Below are positions 1 through 8,744 of a DNA stretch of 64,000 nt, piece by piece. Source of the stretch: Lutibacter citreus. GTDB taxonomy: Bacteria > Bacteroidota > Bacteroidia > Flavobacteriales > Flavobacteriaceae. Each line of letters begins with the position of its first letter. Positions within the stretch are counted from its first letter, which is position 1. The stretch is from the NCBI RefSeq assembly GCF_003260195.1, contig NZ_QEIH01000006.1, positions 62,001-126,000 of the forward strand, written 5' to 3'. The translations under genes and the position numbers were made by a program. The notes beneath the pieces are model-generated. The model was not told the DNA's origin. It made no database searches and saw only the letters and a program-made list of their open reading frames with translations.

Positions 1-654
1 ATAAGTAATATTACACACGAATTTAAAACCCCAATTGCAACTATTTCAACGGTTCTTGAAGCAATGAAAAGTTTTAATGCATTAGAAGACAAATCAAAAT
101 CAGAAAAATACGTAGAAATGGCAACTGCACAGACTTCTAAATTAAATTTAATGGTTGAAAAACTATTAGAAACTGCCTCCTTAAAACATGAAGATTTAAA
201 ACTATCAAAAGACGTTATTATTGTTAATGAATTATTAGAAAGTATTGTTAAAAAATACCGAGTTTTAAACCCTGAAAAACAATTTAATTTCAGTAATAAG
301 AATGGAGACATTACTGTAAATGCTGATATCTTTCATTTTGAAAATGCCATTTCAAATATTATTGACAATGCCGTAAAATATGGCGGAAACAATATATATA
401 CAGAACAAAATAAAACTAACAATGGAGTAGAAATTTTAATTTGGGACAATGGAGAAGGAATTCCTAAAAACCAAAAAGATAAAGTTTTTGAGCAATTTTA
501 CAGAATCCCCAAAGGCAATACGCATAACGTAAAAGGCTTTGGAATTGGATTGTATTACACAAAAAAAATTATAAATCAACATAACGGAAAAATTTCAATA
601 ATCTACAATTCAAAAGGTGAAACCGTTTTTAAAATTGAATTACCAAATGAATAA
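1..654 (+). CDS. Sensor histidine kinase, C-terminal part (cut by window edge)
   Basis: The frame is open from base 1, so the 5' end lies outside the window; 217 residues are visible. The segment begins with the phospho-acceptor H-box, THEFKTP, in the first dozen residues. The ATP-binding domain follows with N-box NIIDNAVKYGG, G1 box DNGEGIP and G2 box GFGIGLYYTKK. This is the HisKA plus HATPase_c core of a membrane sensor kinase that autophosphorylates on histidine and passes the phosphate to a response regulator. Its stop codon overlaps the start of the downstream OmpR-type regulator by 8 bases, so the two are probably translationally coupled partners. The signal sensed cannot be deduced because the sensor part is missing. 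Confidence 0.93.
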   Translation: MSNITHEFKTPIATISTVLEAMKSFNALEDKSKSEKYVEMATAQTSKLNLMVEKLLETASLKHEDLKLSKDVIIVNELLESIVKKYRVLNPEKQFNFSNKNGDITVNADIFHFENAISNIIDNAVKYGGNNIYTEQNKTNNGVEILIWDNGEGIPKNQKDKVFEQFYRIPKGNTHNVKGFGIGLYYTKKIINQHNGKISIIYNSKGETVFKIELPNE

Positions 655-1330
655 CTCAATTAAAATATTATTAGCTGAAGATGAGCCTGCTTTAGGTCAA
701 ATTGTAAAGGAAAGTCTTGAAACTAGAAATTTTGAAGTATTACTTTGCGCAAATGGTGAAGAAGCATACAAAACTTATAAGGCTGAAAAACCTGAATTAT
801 TGGTATTAGATGTAATGATGCCAATTAAAGATGGTTTTACCTTAGCTAAAGAAATTCGCATGGAGGATCCTGATATTCCAATTATTTTTTTAACAGCAAA
901 ATCTCAAACAGAAGATGTTGTTGAAGGTTTTAATTTAGGAGGTAATGATTACCTTAAAAAACCTTTTAGTATGGAAGAGTTAATTGTTAGAATGAACGCT
1001 TTATTAAATCGAAAAAAGAATTACACAACTACTAATGAGCCAATTAAATTAGGCAATTACACTTTCCATTTCAAAAAACAAACATTAACTTTAAATGGTT
1101 CTATAGAAAAACTTACGCACCGTGAGGCCAATCTTTTATTTCATTTAATACAACATAAAAATCAAGTTTTAGACAGATCTTTTATTTTGAAGAAACTATG
1201 GGGTAATGATGATTTTTTTAATGCTAGAAGCATGGATGTATTTATTTCAAAACTTAGAAAAAAGCTAAATTCAGATGAATCTGTTCAAATTATCAATGTT
1301 AGAGGTTTTGGCTATAAGTTAATTTTTTAA
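647..1330 (+). CDS. OmpR/PhoB-family response regulator
   Basis: A 227-residue DNA-binding response regulator. Residues 4-120 form the receiver domain: acidic pocket near E11-D12, phospho-acceptor D55 in VLDVMMP, and the conserved lysine in YLKKPF. Residues of about 130-227 form the winged-helix DNA-binding domain ending in the typical INVRGFGYKL. I chose the ATG at 647 rather than an upstream GTG at 617, because the receiver fold starts directly after it and the ATG overlaps the kinase stop, the usual coupled arrangement. It is the likely partner of the kinase ending at 654. The target genes are not known. Confidence 0.93.
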   Translation: MNNSIKILLAEDEPALGQIVKESLETRNFEVLLCANGEEAYKTYKAEKPELLVLDVMMPIKDGFTLAKEIRMEDPDIPIIFLTAKSQTEDVVEGFNLGGNDYLKKPFSMEELIVRMNALLNRKKNYTTTNEPIKLGNYTFHFKKQTLTLNGSIEKLTHREANLLFHLIQHKNQVLDRSFILKKLWGNDDFFNARSMDVFISKLRKKLNSDESVQIINVRGFGYKLIF

Positions 1331-1405
1331 TGCTCTGAAATTGATTTCCGAATTCAAAAAAAATTTAATTAACTTTATCCCCTTATTATACTTTAAAAAT
1401 TGATT

Positions 1406-2020
1406 ATGCATGTAGCCATTGCTGGTAATATAGGAGCGGGTAAAACCACTTTAACCAAACTTTTAGCAAAACATTATAAGTGGGAACCGCACTTTGAATC
1501 GGTTGAGGGAAACCCTTATCTAGATGATTTTTATGCTGAAATGGAGCGTTGGTCATTTAATTTACAAGTGTACTTTTTAAACAGCAGGTTTAGACAGATA
1601 CTTGAAATTAGAGAAAGTGGAAAAAATATTATTCAAGATAGAACCATTTATGAAGATGCTCGAATTTTTGCACCAAACCTTCATGCTATGGGTTTAATGC
1701 CTAATAGAGACTATCAAAACTACGACTCTTTATTTGAATTGATGGAGCGTTTAGTTTCACCTCCAGACTTATTAATTTACTTAAGAGCTTCTATTTCTAC
1801 TTTGGTAGGACAAATTCATAAAAGAGGAAGAGATTACGAAAATTCAATTAGTATTGATTATTTAAGCAGATTAAATGAACGATACGAGGCATGGATAACT
1901 ACATATGATAAAGGAAACCTTTTAATTATTGATGTTGACAATTTAAATTTTGTTGACAACCAAGAAGATTTAGGATTTATAATTGATAAGATTGATGCTC
2001 AAATAAACGGATTATTTTAA
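1406..2020 (+). CDS. Deoxynucleoside kinase (dNK/dGK-dCK type)
   Basis: A 204-residue cytoplasmic kinase of the deoxynucleoside kinase family, which phosphorylates deoxynucleosides with ATP in nucleotide salvage. The Walker A motif AGNIGAGKTT sits at residues 6-15 and the DR motif in IIQDRTIYED near residue 80. The lid arginines lie in the stretch HKRGRDYE. The ATG at 1406 is preferred to an in-frame TTG six bases upstream, because the P-loop strand begins directly after it. The gene is followed by a strong stem-loop terminator shared with pckA. The exact nucleoside specificity cannot be read from the sequence. Confidence 0.88.
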   Translation: MHVAIAGNIGAGKTTLTKLLAKHYKWEPHFESVEGNPYLDDFYAEMERWSFNLQVYFLNSRFRQILEIRESGKNIIQDRTIYEDARIFAPNLHAMGLMPNRDYQNYDSLFELMERLVSPPDLLIYLRASISTLVGQIHKRGRDYENSISIDYLSRLNERYEAWITTYDKGNLLIIDVDNLNFVDNQEDLGFIIDKIDAQINGLF

Positions 2021-2042
2021 TCTTTTTTTTATTTTTTAAATA

Positions 2043-2073
2043 TAAAAAAAGCTCGCCAATGGCGAGCTTTTTA
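2043..2073. terminator. Bidirectional rho-independent terminator
   Basis: A perfect 7-bp GC-rich stem GCTCGCC/GGCGAGC (2051-2067) with a 3-nt loop AAT is flanked by an A-run on the left and a T-run on the right. It can therefore terminate both the plus-strand kinase gene ending at 2020 and the minus-strand pckA ending at 2099. Confidence 0.9.
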
Positions 2074-2098
2074 TTTAACTAAGATTAAATTTAGCTTA

Positions 2099-3718
2099 TT
2101 ATAATTGAGGTCCGGCAGCTACTAAAGCTTTTCCTTCTTCATTGTCAGTGTATTTTTCGAAGTTTTCGATAAATAATCCTGCTAATTTAGTTGCTTTTTT
2201 AGTCCAATCAGAAACATCTGTATAAGTATCTCTAGGATCTAAAATTTCAGTATGTACTCCTGGTAAAGAAGTTGGTACTTCTAAGTTGAAAATTGGAATG
2301 TTTTTAGTTTCCGCTTTTTCAATAGAACCATCTAAAATTGCATTGATAATTCCTCTTGTATCTTTAATAGAAATTCTTTTTCCTGATCCATTCCATCCAG
2401 TGTTTACTAAGTAAGCTTCAGCTCCGTTAGCTTCCATTCTTTTTACTAACTCTTGACCGTATTTAGTTGGGTGTAAAGTTAAGAAAGCAGCTCCGAAACA
2501 AGCAGAGAATGTTGGAGTTGGTTCAGTAATACCTCTTTCAGTACCTGCTAATTTAGCTGTAAATCCTGATAAGAAGTGATATTTAGTTTGTTCTGGAGTT
2601 AATTTAGAAACTGGAGGTAAAGTTCCAAATGCATCAGCAGATAAGAAAATTACTTTTTGTGCGTGACCTGCTTTAGAAGGTACTGCAATGTTTTCAATAT
2701 GGTTAATTGGGTAAGAAACACGAGTGTTTTGAGTTACAGAACCATCTGTAAAATCAATTTTACCATTAGCATCAACAGTTACGTTTTCTAAAAGTGCGTT
2801 ACGTTTAATTGCTCCAAAAATTTCTGGTTCAGCTTCACCATCTAAATCGATAGTTTTTGCGTAACATCCACCTTCAAAGTTAAATACACCTTCGTCATCC
2901 CATCCGTGCTCATCATCACCAATTAACTGACGACTTGCATCTGTAGATAAAGTAGTTTTACCAGTTCCTGATAAACCAAAGAAGATAGCTGTATCACCTT
3001 TTTTACCAACGTTAGCAGAACAGTGCATAGCAGCAACTCCTCTTAATGGTAAATAGTAGTTCATCATTGCGAACATACCTTTTTTCATTTCACCACCATA
3101 CCAAGATCCACCAATAACTTGTACTTTTTCAGTTAAGTTAAATAATACAAAGTTTTCAGAATGTAATCCGTTTTCTTTCCAGTTTGCATTAGTTACTTTT
3201 GAACCATTCATTACTACGAAATCTGGTTCTCCAAAGTTTTCTAATTCTTCAGCAGTTGGACGTAAAAACATATTTGTTACAAAATGTGCTTGCCATGCTA
3301 CTTCAACAACAAAACGTACTTTTAAACGTGTATCTTCGTTTGCACCACAAAATGCATCAACAACATATAATTTTTTATTAGATAATTCATCTGCAACTAA
3401 CGCTTTAAGCTCATTCCAAACAGCTTGAGTTGTAGGCTTGTTATCATTTGGTGCAGTTTTAGAATTCCACCATAATGTATCTTTAGTTACGTCATCTTTT
3501 ACAATAAATTTATCTTTAGGAGAACGTCCTGTAAATTTACCTGTCATTACATTAACAGCATCTAATTCTGTTAATTGTCCTTTTTCATAACCTTCTAATG
3601 AAGGATCCATTTCCGCGTCATATAATTCTTCATATGATGGGTTGTAAACTATTTCTTGAACATCTTTGATTCCTAAATTTTTTAGGCCTTTAACAACTGA
3701 ATCTCTTAATACTTGCAT
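2099..3718 (-). CDS. pckA: Phosphoenolpyruvate carboxykinase (ATP)
   Basis: A 539-residue ATP-dependent PEP carboxykinase, close to the usual family length. It interconverts oxaloacetate plus ATP with PEP, CO2 and ADP in the cytoplasm: gluconeogenesis, or CO2 fixation and succinate formation under fermentation. Visible motifs are R65 in TGRSPKDKF, the catalytic GEMKKG at 209-214, H232 in MHCSAN, the P-loop GLSGTGKTT at 248-256 and the metal-binding IGDDEHGW near 266-273. It is monocistronic with a terminator at 2043-2073 and a candidate promoter at 3763-3770. Nothing about it is odd for a flavobacterium. Confidence 0.98.
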   Translation of the reverse strand: MQVLRDSVVKGLKNLGIKDVQEIVYNPSYEELYDAEMDPSLEGYEKGQLTELDAVNVMTGKFTGRSPKDKFIVKDDVTKDTLWWNSKTAPNDNKPTTQAVWNELKALVADELSNKKLYVVDAFCGANEDTRLKVRFVVEVAWQAHFVTNMFLRPTAEELENFGEPDFVVMNGSKVTNANWKENGLHSENFVLFNLTEKVQVIGGSWYGGEMKKGMFAMMNYYLPLRGVAAMHCSANVGKKGDTAIFFGLSGTGKTTLSTDASRQLIGDDEHGWDDEGVFNFEGGCYAKTIDLDGEAEPEIFGAIKRNALLENVTVDANGKIDFTDGSVTQNTRVSYPINHIENIAVPSKAGHAQKVIFLSADAFGTLPPVSKLTPEQTKYHFLSGFTAKLAGTERGITEPTPTFSACFGAAFLTLHPTKYGQELVKRMEANGAEAYLVNTGWNGSGKRISIKDTRGIINAILDGSIEKAETKNIPIFNLEVPTSLPGVHTEILDPRDTYTDVSDWTKKATKLAGLFIENFEKYTDNEEGKALVAAGPQL

Positions 3719-3762
3719 ATTGTTGTGATTTTATTTATGTTTATTATGTTTAATTTCTTGAA

Positions 3763-3770
3763 CAAATTTA
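3763..3770 (-). promoter_or_regulatory. pckA: Candidate -7 box of pckA promoter
   Basis: The minus strand reads TAAATTTG, a match to the Bacteroidetes -7 element TAnnTTTG, 45 bases upstream of the pckA ATG. No clear -33 TTG lies at the expected spacing, so the promoter is incomplete or regulated. The remainder of the 3719-3963 gap holds no gene I can support. Confidence 0.4.
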
Positions 3771-3963
3771 CGCATAATTAGGAGTTGTTTTATATGACAT
3801 ATGTCAGTAAAAACGCACTATCTACTAAAACGTTTTCCGAAACTTAAACACTTAATAATCAAGGATTTAAGCATACTTGTTGAAAGTGAAATTTTCTCGA
3901 ATACGATTTCGAAAGATCCAATTAAAACTCATAAAAATGCTTATTCATTAAAATACTTAATAA

Positions 3964-4350
3964 TTAAACACCTTTATTTATAGTTTTTTCATTAAAAAAA
4001 GAAAAAGCTAGCAAAACCCAGCCCAAAATAAAAAGGAACCCTCCTAAAGGAGTAACAAACCAAATGTTTTTTGCTTCAATACCAAAAACAATGGCGTAAA
4101 TTGATCCTGAAAAGAAAAGAATACCAAACAAAAACAGCATACTTATATTTTTTTTCTGTTTTATTGTAAAAACATTATAGCTATTTACAAATAATAAGAC
4201 AAGTACATGATACATTTGATATCGAACAGCGGTATCAAAACTTTTTAATTCTTGCACATTTAAAATATCTTTTAAAGAATGCGCTCCAAAAGCACCTAAA
4301 ATCACTGTAATAGCACCTAAAAATGCTACTAAAACCAAAATCTTTTTCAT
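3964..4350 (-). CDS. DUF423 (YgdD-type) small inner-membrane protein
   Basis: A 128-residue protein with four hydrophobic segments (about 4-22, 48-62, 70-90 and 98-118). The N-terminal GAITVILGAFGAHSLK and the later AVRYQMYHVLVLL are hallmarks of the DUF423 family, found widely in bacteria as a small inner-membrane protein of unknown function. It is transcribed alone, converging loosely on the back of pckA and divergent from the DUF2007 gene. The ATG is followed at once by the first membrane segment, and a TATATTTG promoter element lies 20 bases upstream. No function beyond membrane location can be given. Confidence 0.88.
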   Translation of the reverse strand: MKKILVLVAFLGAITVILGAFGAHSLKDILNVQELKSFDTAVRYQMYHVLVLLFVNSYNVFTIKQKKNISMLFLFGILFFSGSIYAIVFGIEAKNIWFVTPLGGFLFILGWVLLAFSFFNEKTINKGV

Positions 4351-4369
4351 AATATATAATTTAAAACTA

Positions 4370-4377
4370 CAAATATA
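4370..4377 (-). promoter_or_regulatory. Candidate -7 box for the DUF423 gene
   Basis: The minus strand reads TATATTTG, an exact TAnnTTTG match, 20 bases before the start codon. The -33 TTG was not found at normal spacing. Confidence 0.4.
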
Positions 4378-4427
4378 TAATAGATTTTTATTCTAAAAAT
4401 TAGTATCTTTAAGTAAAATAAAAAATC

Positions 4428-4661
4428 ATGAAAAATCAATCAGAATCTTTAGTAACAGTTTTAACAGCTAGTTTAATTCATGAAATTCATATTGCAAAAG
4501 CTCTTTTAGCAAATAACAATATAACCAGTTATATTTTTGATGAAAATATTATGACTACAATAGGAACTGCCTATGTTGATGGTTATAAATTAGAAGTTGG
4601 AGTTGATGACTACGAAAAAGCAAAACAAATTTTAGAAGATGCAAAAAACGCAGAAGCGTAG
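4428..4661 (+). CDS. DUF2007-type putative signal-transducing protein
   Basis: A 77-residue cytoplasmic protein whose layout fits the DUF2007 domain: a short beta-alpha unit in which a helix (IHEIHIAKALLANNNI) is followed by a strand and then GYKLEVGVDDYEKAKQIL. Proteins of this type are common in Bacteroidetes, sometimes alone and sometimes fused to zinc ribbons. Their role is unknown and the 'signal transducing' name rests on fold comparison. It precedes the saccharopine-dehydrogenase-like gene by 59 bases on the same strand. The start is the only ATG that keeps the first strand. Confidence 0.8.
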   Translation: MKNQSESLVTVLTASLIHEIHIAKALLANNNITSYIFDENIMTTIGTAYVDGYKLEVGVDDYEKAKQILEDAKNAEA

Positions 4662-4720
4662 GATTTTAAATATACCTTATGAAATAATAAATATTTAATA
4701 TACTCTTAAACTTAATTAAG

Positions 4721-6091
4721 ATGCAAAATATTTTAATAATTGGTGCGGGAAAATCAACTGCATCATTAATAACCTATTTACTTAACAATGCAAAAAAACA
4801 CTGTTTTAAGGTTACAATTGGGGATCTTAACTTAGAATTAGCAAAAAAAATTATAAACAACCACCCTAACGGGGTAGCAATTTCATTAGATATTTTTAAT
4901 GAAATTGAATTAAATAAGGCAATCAAAAAAGCAAACGTTGTTATTTCAATGCTACCTGCACGTTTTCATATGATTGTAGCCGAAGTTTGCTTACAAAATA
5001 GCAAACATTTAGTTACAGCCTCCTACGTTTCAAAAGAAATGGAAGCTTTAAACACTAAAGTTGCTGAAAAAAACTTAATATTTTTAAATGAAATAGGCCT
5101 AGATCCCGGAATTGATCATATGAGCGCCAAACAAGTATTAGATTCAATAAAAGATAAAGGTGGTAAAATATTACTTTTTGAATCATTTACAGGAGGTTTA
5201 ATAGCTCCTGAAAGCGATAACAACCTTTGGAACTACAAATTTACCTGGAACCCTAGAAATGTTGTTTTAGCTGGACAAGGTGGAGCTTCAAAATTTATTC
5301 AGGAAGGAAAATATAAATATATACCATATCATAAACTATTTAGAAGAAGTGAAATACTTCATATTGATGGTTATGGGAAATTTGAAGCTTATGCAAACCG
5401 AGATTCTTTAAAATACAGAAGTATTTATGGCTTAAATAATATTTTAACCTTATACCGAGGCACAATTAGAAGGGTTGGATTCTCAAAAGCTTGGAATGTT
5501 TTTGTTCAATTAGGAATGACTGATGATAGTTATACCATTGAAGGCTCTGAAACTATGAGTTATCGAGATTTTACTAATTCATTTTTAGCCTATAACCCAA
5601 ATGATTCAGTTGAATTAAAATTAAGACATTACTTAAAAATTGACCAAGATGATATAATTTGGGAGAAACTTCTTGAATTGGATATTTTTAATGCAAATAA
5701 AAAAGTAGGTTTAATAAATGCTACTCCAGCACAAATATTAGAGAAAATTCTTAAAGATAGCTGGACATTGAAAAAAGATGATAAAGATATGATTTTGATG
5801 CAACATATTTTTGGGTATGAAATAAATGGAGAAAAAAAACAAATTGAAAGCAGCATGGTTTGCATTGGAGACAACCAAACTTATACTGCAATGGCTAAAT
5901 CTGTAGGATTGCCTGTTGCAATTGCCGCCCTAAAAATTTTAAATGGCGAAATAAAAGCTACGGGTGTTTTAATTCCTGTTTCAAAAGAAATTTACGAACC
6001 AATTTTATTAGAACTTACTAAATATGGAATATCATTTACTAATAAAGAAGTTCCTTATTTAGGGTATAATCCTGATGTTATAAATGGTTAA
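4721..6091 (+). CDS. Saccharopine dehydrogenase-family NAD(P)-dependent enzyme
   Basis: A 456-residue enzyme with an N-terminal Rossmann fold (IIGAGKSTASL at residues 6-16, the nucleotide-binding loop) and the motif NEIGLDPGIDHMSA near residue 125, typical of saccharopine dehydrogenase/LYS9-like proteins. The C-terminal two thirds form the catalytic domain. The family catalyses oxidative deamination of saccharopine in lysine metabolism, or the reverse type of reductive condensation. Many flavobacteria carry this gene without a full lysine degradation pathway nearby, and that is the case here, so the true substrate is open. Length and motifs are intact. Confidence 0.85.
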   Translation: MQNILIIGAGKSTASLITYLLNNAKKHCFKVTIGDLNLELAKKIINNHPNGVAISLDIFNEIELNKAIKKANVVISMLPARFHMIVAEVCLQNSKHLVTASYVSKEMEALNTKVAEKNLIFLNEIGLDPGIDHMSAKQVLDSIKDKGGKILLFESFTGGLIAPESDNNLWNYKFTWNPRNVVLAGQGGASKFIQEGKYKYIPYHKLFRRSEILHIDGYGKFEAYANRDSLKYRSIYGLNNILTLYRGTIRRVGFSKAWNVFVQLGMTDDSYTIEGSETMSYRDFTNSFLAYNPNDSVELKLRHYLKIDQDDIIWEKLLELDIFNANKKVGLINATPAQILEKILKDSWTLKKDDKDMILMQHIFGYEINGEKKQIESSMVCIGDNQTYTAMAKSVGLPVAIAALKILNGEIKATGVLIPVSKEIYEPILLELTKYGISFTNKEVPYLGYNPDVING

Positions 6092-6282
6092 AAAAAGTTC
6101 TTAGTAAAGGTTTATTAAATTTTAGTTTTAATAGTGAATAAACCAACTTTTTAAATGTAGAAGATTCCACATTTAAAACACTCATAACGAAAATGGAAAT
6201 CCAATTTTAAATTTAATTAGGTAAAATTTTTATTCTAATCTTATGGGTTTTAATCTCAAAAAAAATAAGGTATATTTATGTA

Positions 6283-6456
6283 ATGGAAAATTCATTGAAA
6301 AACAAAAAGACTGCATTATTAATTGGTAGTGTTATAGCAATTTTAATATGCCTTAGTCCATTTTTATTATATATACATAACTTAATTCCTGATCATTTAG
6401 AAAATTTTGAATCAATTTTTGGAACAATTAAAGGGGGCCAATTTGAGAATGCCTAA
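6283..6456 (+). CDS. Small membrane protein, N-terminal half of a gene split by an in-frame TAA
   Basis: A 57-residue reading frame starting at ATG 6283: a short basic N-terminus, one hydrophobic segment (TALLIGSVIAILICLSPFLL, residues 10-29), then a soluble stretch. It ends at TAA 6454-6456. The next gene continues in exactly the same frame with no other stop between them, and the combined product would be a three-segment membrane protein of about 160 residues. I read the two halves as one gene interrupted by a point nonsense mutation (or a base error), not as two independent genes. Function unknown. Confidence 0.55.
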   Translation: MENSLKNKKTALLIGSVIAILICLSPFLLYIHNLIPDHLENFESIFGTIKGGQFENA

Positions 6457-6468
6457 GTTATTGTTTTT

Positions 6469-6768
6469 ATGTTTTTTAATAAATTCGTACCTCTTTTTTT
6501 ATTATCTCTTTTATACATAACTAATAAAAACTGGTGGAGTAATGTTATTTTAGTACCAATTGCCACTTATGTATTTCAATTAATTTCTATTGTATCTAGT
6601 TCAGAATCTTCATTTGACGAAATTGAATTTATCTATATTTTTCCAATAACTATTATAATACTAACACCTATATATTTTATTAAAAAAAATTTAGAGATTT
6701 ACCTAAAAGCTTTGGATTTAAAAAATGAGATGAAAGAGCTGTTCAAAAAAAAAACTAAAAACCAATAA
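6469..6768 (+). CDS. Membrane protein, C-terminal half of the same split gene
   Basis: A 99-residue frame from ATG 6469; the frame is open back to the TAA at 6454-6456 and is the same frame as the preceding 57-codon ORF. It has two to three hydrophobic segments (FVPLFLLSLLYI, VILVPIATYVFQLISIV, FPITIIILTPIYFI) and a charged C-terminus. From its content it is the remainder of a small flavobacterial membrane protein whose N-terminus is encoded at 6283-6456. It ends five bases before the convergent methyltransferase gene. Function unknown. Whether it is expressed from internal ATG 6469 cannot be told from sequence. Confidence 0.6.
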   Translation: MFFNKFVPLFLLSLLYITNKNWWSNVILVPIATYVFQLISIVSSSESSFDEIEFIYIFPITIIILTPIYFIKKNLEIYLKALDLKNEMKELFKKKTKNQ

Positions 6769-6773
6769 AACAA

Positions 6774-7490
6774 CTACATTTTTAAATAAAAATCTTGAAC
6801 TAATTTTATATAATCTTCTGTATACACATGACGGTCTATTTCAATAACTAATTCATTTAATTCAATATCTTTTTCCAAATAAGACATTTGTAATAAACTA
6901 CGTTTAATTTTAGAGTTTTCACTTCCCTTAACTCTCGTGAGTTTATTTATAAATAATCCAAGTTTATTAGCTTTAGAAACAAAATCCTTTTCTTCATTAA
7001 AAGGAATAATAAAAGCACAGCTTCCATTTTTAGATAAAAGCTTTGAAACCCCAGTTAATAATTCGCTATAACTTAAACTCTCAGTATGTCTTGCCTGAGC
7101 CCTATTTTCATCCATTTCTTTATATGTAGAAGTATAAAATGGAGGATTTGAAATTATTAGATCATACTCATCATCAATCTCCTCTGCAAACTTTTGTAAA
7201 GACGCATGGTAACAAAACAGTCTATCTCCCCAATCACTTTGTTCAAAATTTTCAACAGTCTGTTCGTATGCTTCTTCATTTAATTCAATAGCATCAATAA
7301 CTTCTGCTCCACTTCTTTGAGCCGCCATTAAAGCAATAACCCCCGTTCCAGCTCCAATATCTAATATGCTAAAAGGGTTTGAATTTAAACTCACCCAAGA
7401 TCCTAATAATACACCATCGGTTCCAACTTTCATAGCTGTCTTATCCTGATGGATTGTAAATTGTTTAAATTGAAATGGTTTTTCTGACAT
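6774..7490 (-). CDS. trmN6: tRNA1(Val) A37 N6-methyltransferase (TrmN6/YfiC type)
   Basis: A 238-residue SAM-dependent methyltransferase. The SAM-binding motif DIGAGTG is at residues 44-50 and the amino-methylating NPPF motif at 115-118. The N-terminal FKQFTIHQDKTAMKVGTDG is typical of the YfiC/TrmN6 group, which methylates N6 of adenosine 37 in tRNA1(Val). I chose the ATG at 7490. The open frame runs further up to a TTG at 7571, but that 27-residue hydrophobic extension lacks an ATG and is not part of the family. The gene converges on the split membrane gene with a 5-base gap. Confidence 0.88.
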   Translation of the reverse strand: MSEKPFQFKQFTIHQDKTAMKVGTDGVLLGSWVSLNSNPFSILDIGAGTGVIALMAAQRSGAEVIDAIELNEEAYEQTVENFEQSDWGDRLFCYHASLQKFAEEIDDEYDLIISNPPFYTSTYKEMDENRAQARHTESLSYSELLTGVSKLLSKNGSCAFIIPFNEEKDFVSKANKLGLFINKLTRVKGSENSKIKRSLLQMSYLEKDIELNELVIEIDRHVYTEDYIKLVQDFYLKM

Positions 7491-7624
7491 TATTAATAAA
7501 TATGGAATTATTGTAAAAATAAAAAAACCTATAAACAATAAGTTAATAGGTTTAAATATTATTTTATGCAAAGACGAAGAAACAAAAAATATTTCAAACT
7601 TCCCTTATTTTATTAAATGCATTA

Positions 7625-8536
7625 CTATTCTGCTTTTGGAATATGACAATAACTTACAGGGTTTTTGGATTTCGCAAAATCATATCCATCTTTCCACCAT
7701 TTAGTCATTTGTTTTGGATTGAAGACTAGAGGATTATCAGTTAATTCAGTTGGAGAATAATAAAAATTAATATTTACCTCTCTATTCAAACCAACCAACT
7801 TACCTAGAACTATATCTTTACTACTATTTTGTTGATTTATAAATTCAAAAGTTCTAAACAACAATGAAAATGCATTATTAATTGGATCATGATTGATATT
7901 AACCTTTTCTTCTTCCAAAATAATAACATCAATCTCACTCGCTCCGTTTTTAATGGCATATAAAATGGGTACAAAATTCCCAAATCCTCCATCGGCATAT
8001 TGACAGTTGTTTTTAGTTAAAATACTCATAAATGGAATAAAATTACAAGAGGCCCAGGCCCAATCACAAAAATCATTATAATTCCATTGGTCTGAATGAA
8101 TATACTCAACCTTATCTTTTGTTAAGTTTGAAACAGTAAAAATAACTTTTTTATGAAGTTCATTAATTTCATTGAATTCTTCTTCTGTAATACTTTTTTT
8201 AATTAGTTTTCGTAAATTCTCACTTTCGCCAAAAGTTAAACAACCTTTAATAAAGGTTCTTAATGTATTAAAATGATTAATTTTTGTAACAAAACCATTC
8301 TTAGTTTTTCGAATTTTAAAAGGAGAAATATTGAAAATATCCCTTTGAGAAACTGAGGTATAAATTTGTTTAATTTTTTCAATTTTACCCAAAGCCAAAT
8401 GAGGCAGCAACAAACTACCCGTTGAAGACCCAACAAACATACCATAATCATTACAGCAATCATTTATAAGATATTCAGCAACACCGCCCGCAAAAGCACC
8501 TTTACTGCCACCTCCAGAAATAATTAATGCTTTCAT
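7625..8536 (-). CDS. Patatin-like phospholipase
   Basis: A 303-residue patatin-family acyl hydrolase. The oxyanion-hole glycine loop GGGSKGAFAGG is at residues 8-18, the nucleophile elbow GSSTG at 36-40 (Ser38), and the DGG motif with catalytic Asp182 at 182-184: a complete Ser-Asp dyad. Such proteins cleave acyl chains from lipids. There is no signal peptide, so it should act in the cytoplasm or on the inner leaflet. It lies between the FG-GAP protein gene and the tRNA methyltransferase on the same strand but is separated from both by 100-200 bases. The substrate is not predictable. Confidence 0.88.
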   Translation of the reverse strand: MKALIISGGGSKGAFAGGVAEYLINDCCNDYGMFVGSSTGSLLLPHLALGKIEKIKQIYTSVSQRDIFNISPFKIRKTKNGFVTKINHFNTLRTFIKGCLTFGESENLRKLIKKSITEEEFNEINELHKKVIFTVSNLTKDKVEYIHSDQWNYNDFCDWAWASCNFIPFMSILTKNNCQYADGGFGNFVPILYAIKNGASEIDVIILEEEKVNINHDPINNAFSLLFRTFEFINQQNSSKDIVLGKLVGLNREVNINFYYSPTELTDNPLVFNPKQMTKWWKDGYDFAKSKNPVSYCHIPKAE

Positions 8537-8744
8537 TTTTTTATTTTATTTTATTAGAATAGCCAAAGCATAAACCCTGAACTCTTTTTTTTTGTGAATT
8601 TATGATTTTATTTATAAATATCTACCCACCCAAATTATAGTAATATTCCCTACATATTTAGTATCCTTTTTATTAAACAATTAATAATTAGCTACATTTA
8701 ATGAAATAAACCATATTTTAAAGGACAGAACCAATCTATTACTA

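Noticed and set aside
617-646. Upstream GTG start for the response regulator
   Set aside because: Lies inside the kinase gene and adds 10 residues with no place in the receiver fold; ATG 647 has the usual overlap with the kinase stop.
3801-3983. 60-codon plus-strand ORF between pckA and the DUF423 gene
   Set aside because: Lys/Leu/Ile-rich composition like AT-rich spacer, overlaps the 3' end of the DUF423 gene, no recognisable motif or conserved start context.
7491-7571. 27-residue hydrophobic N-terminal extension of the tRNA methyltransferase
   Set aside because: Starts at TTG, is not seen in the family, and would put a cytoplasmic tRNA enzyme in the membrane.
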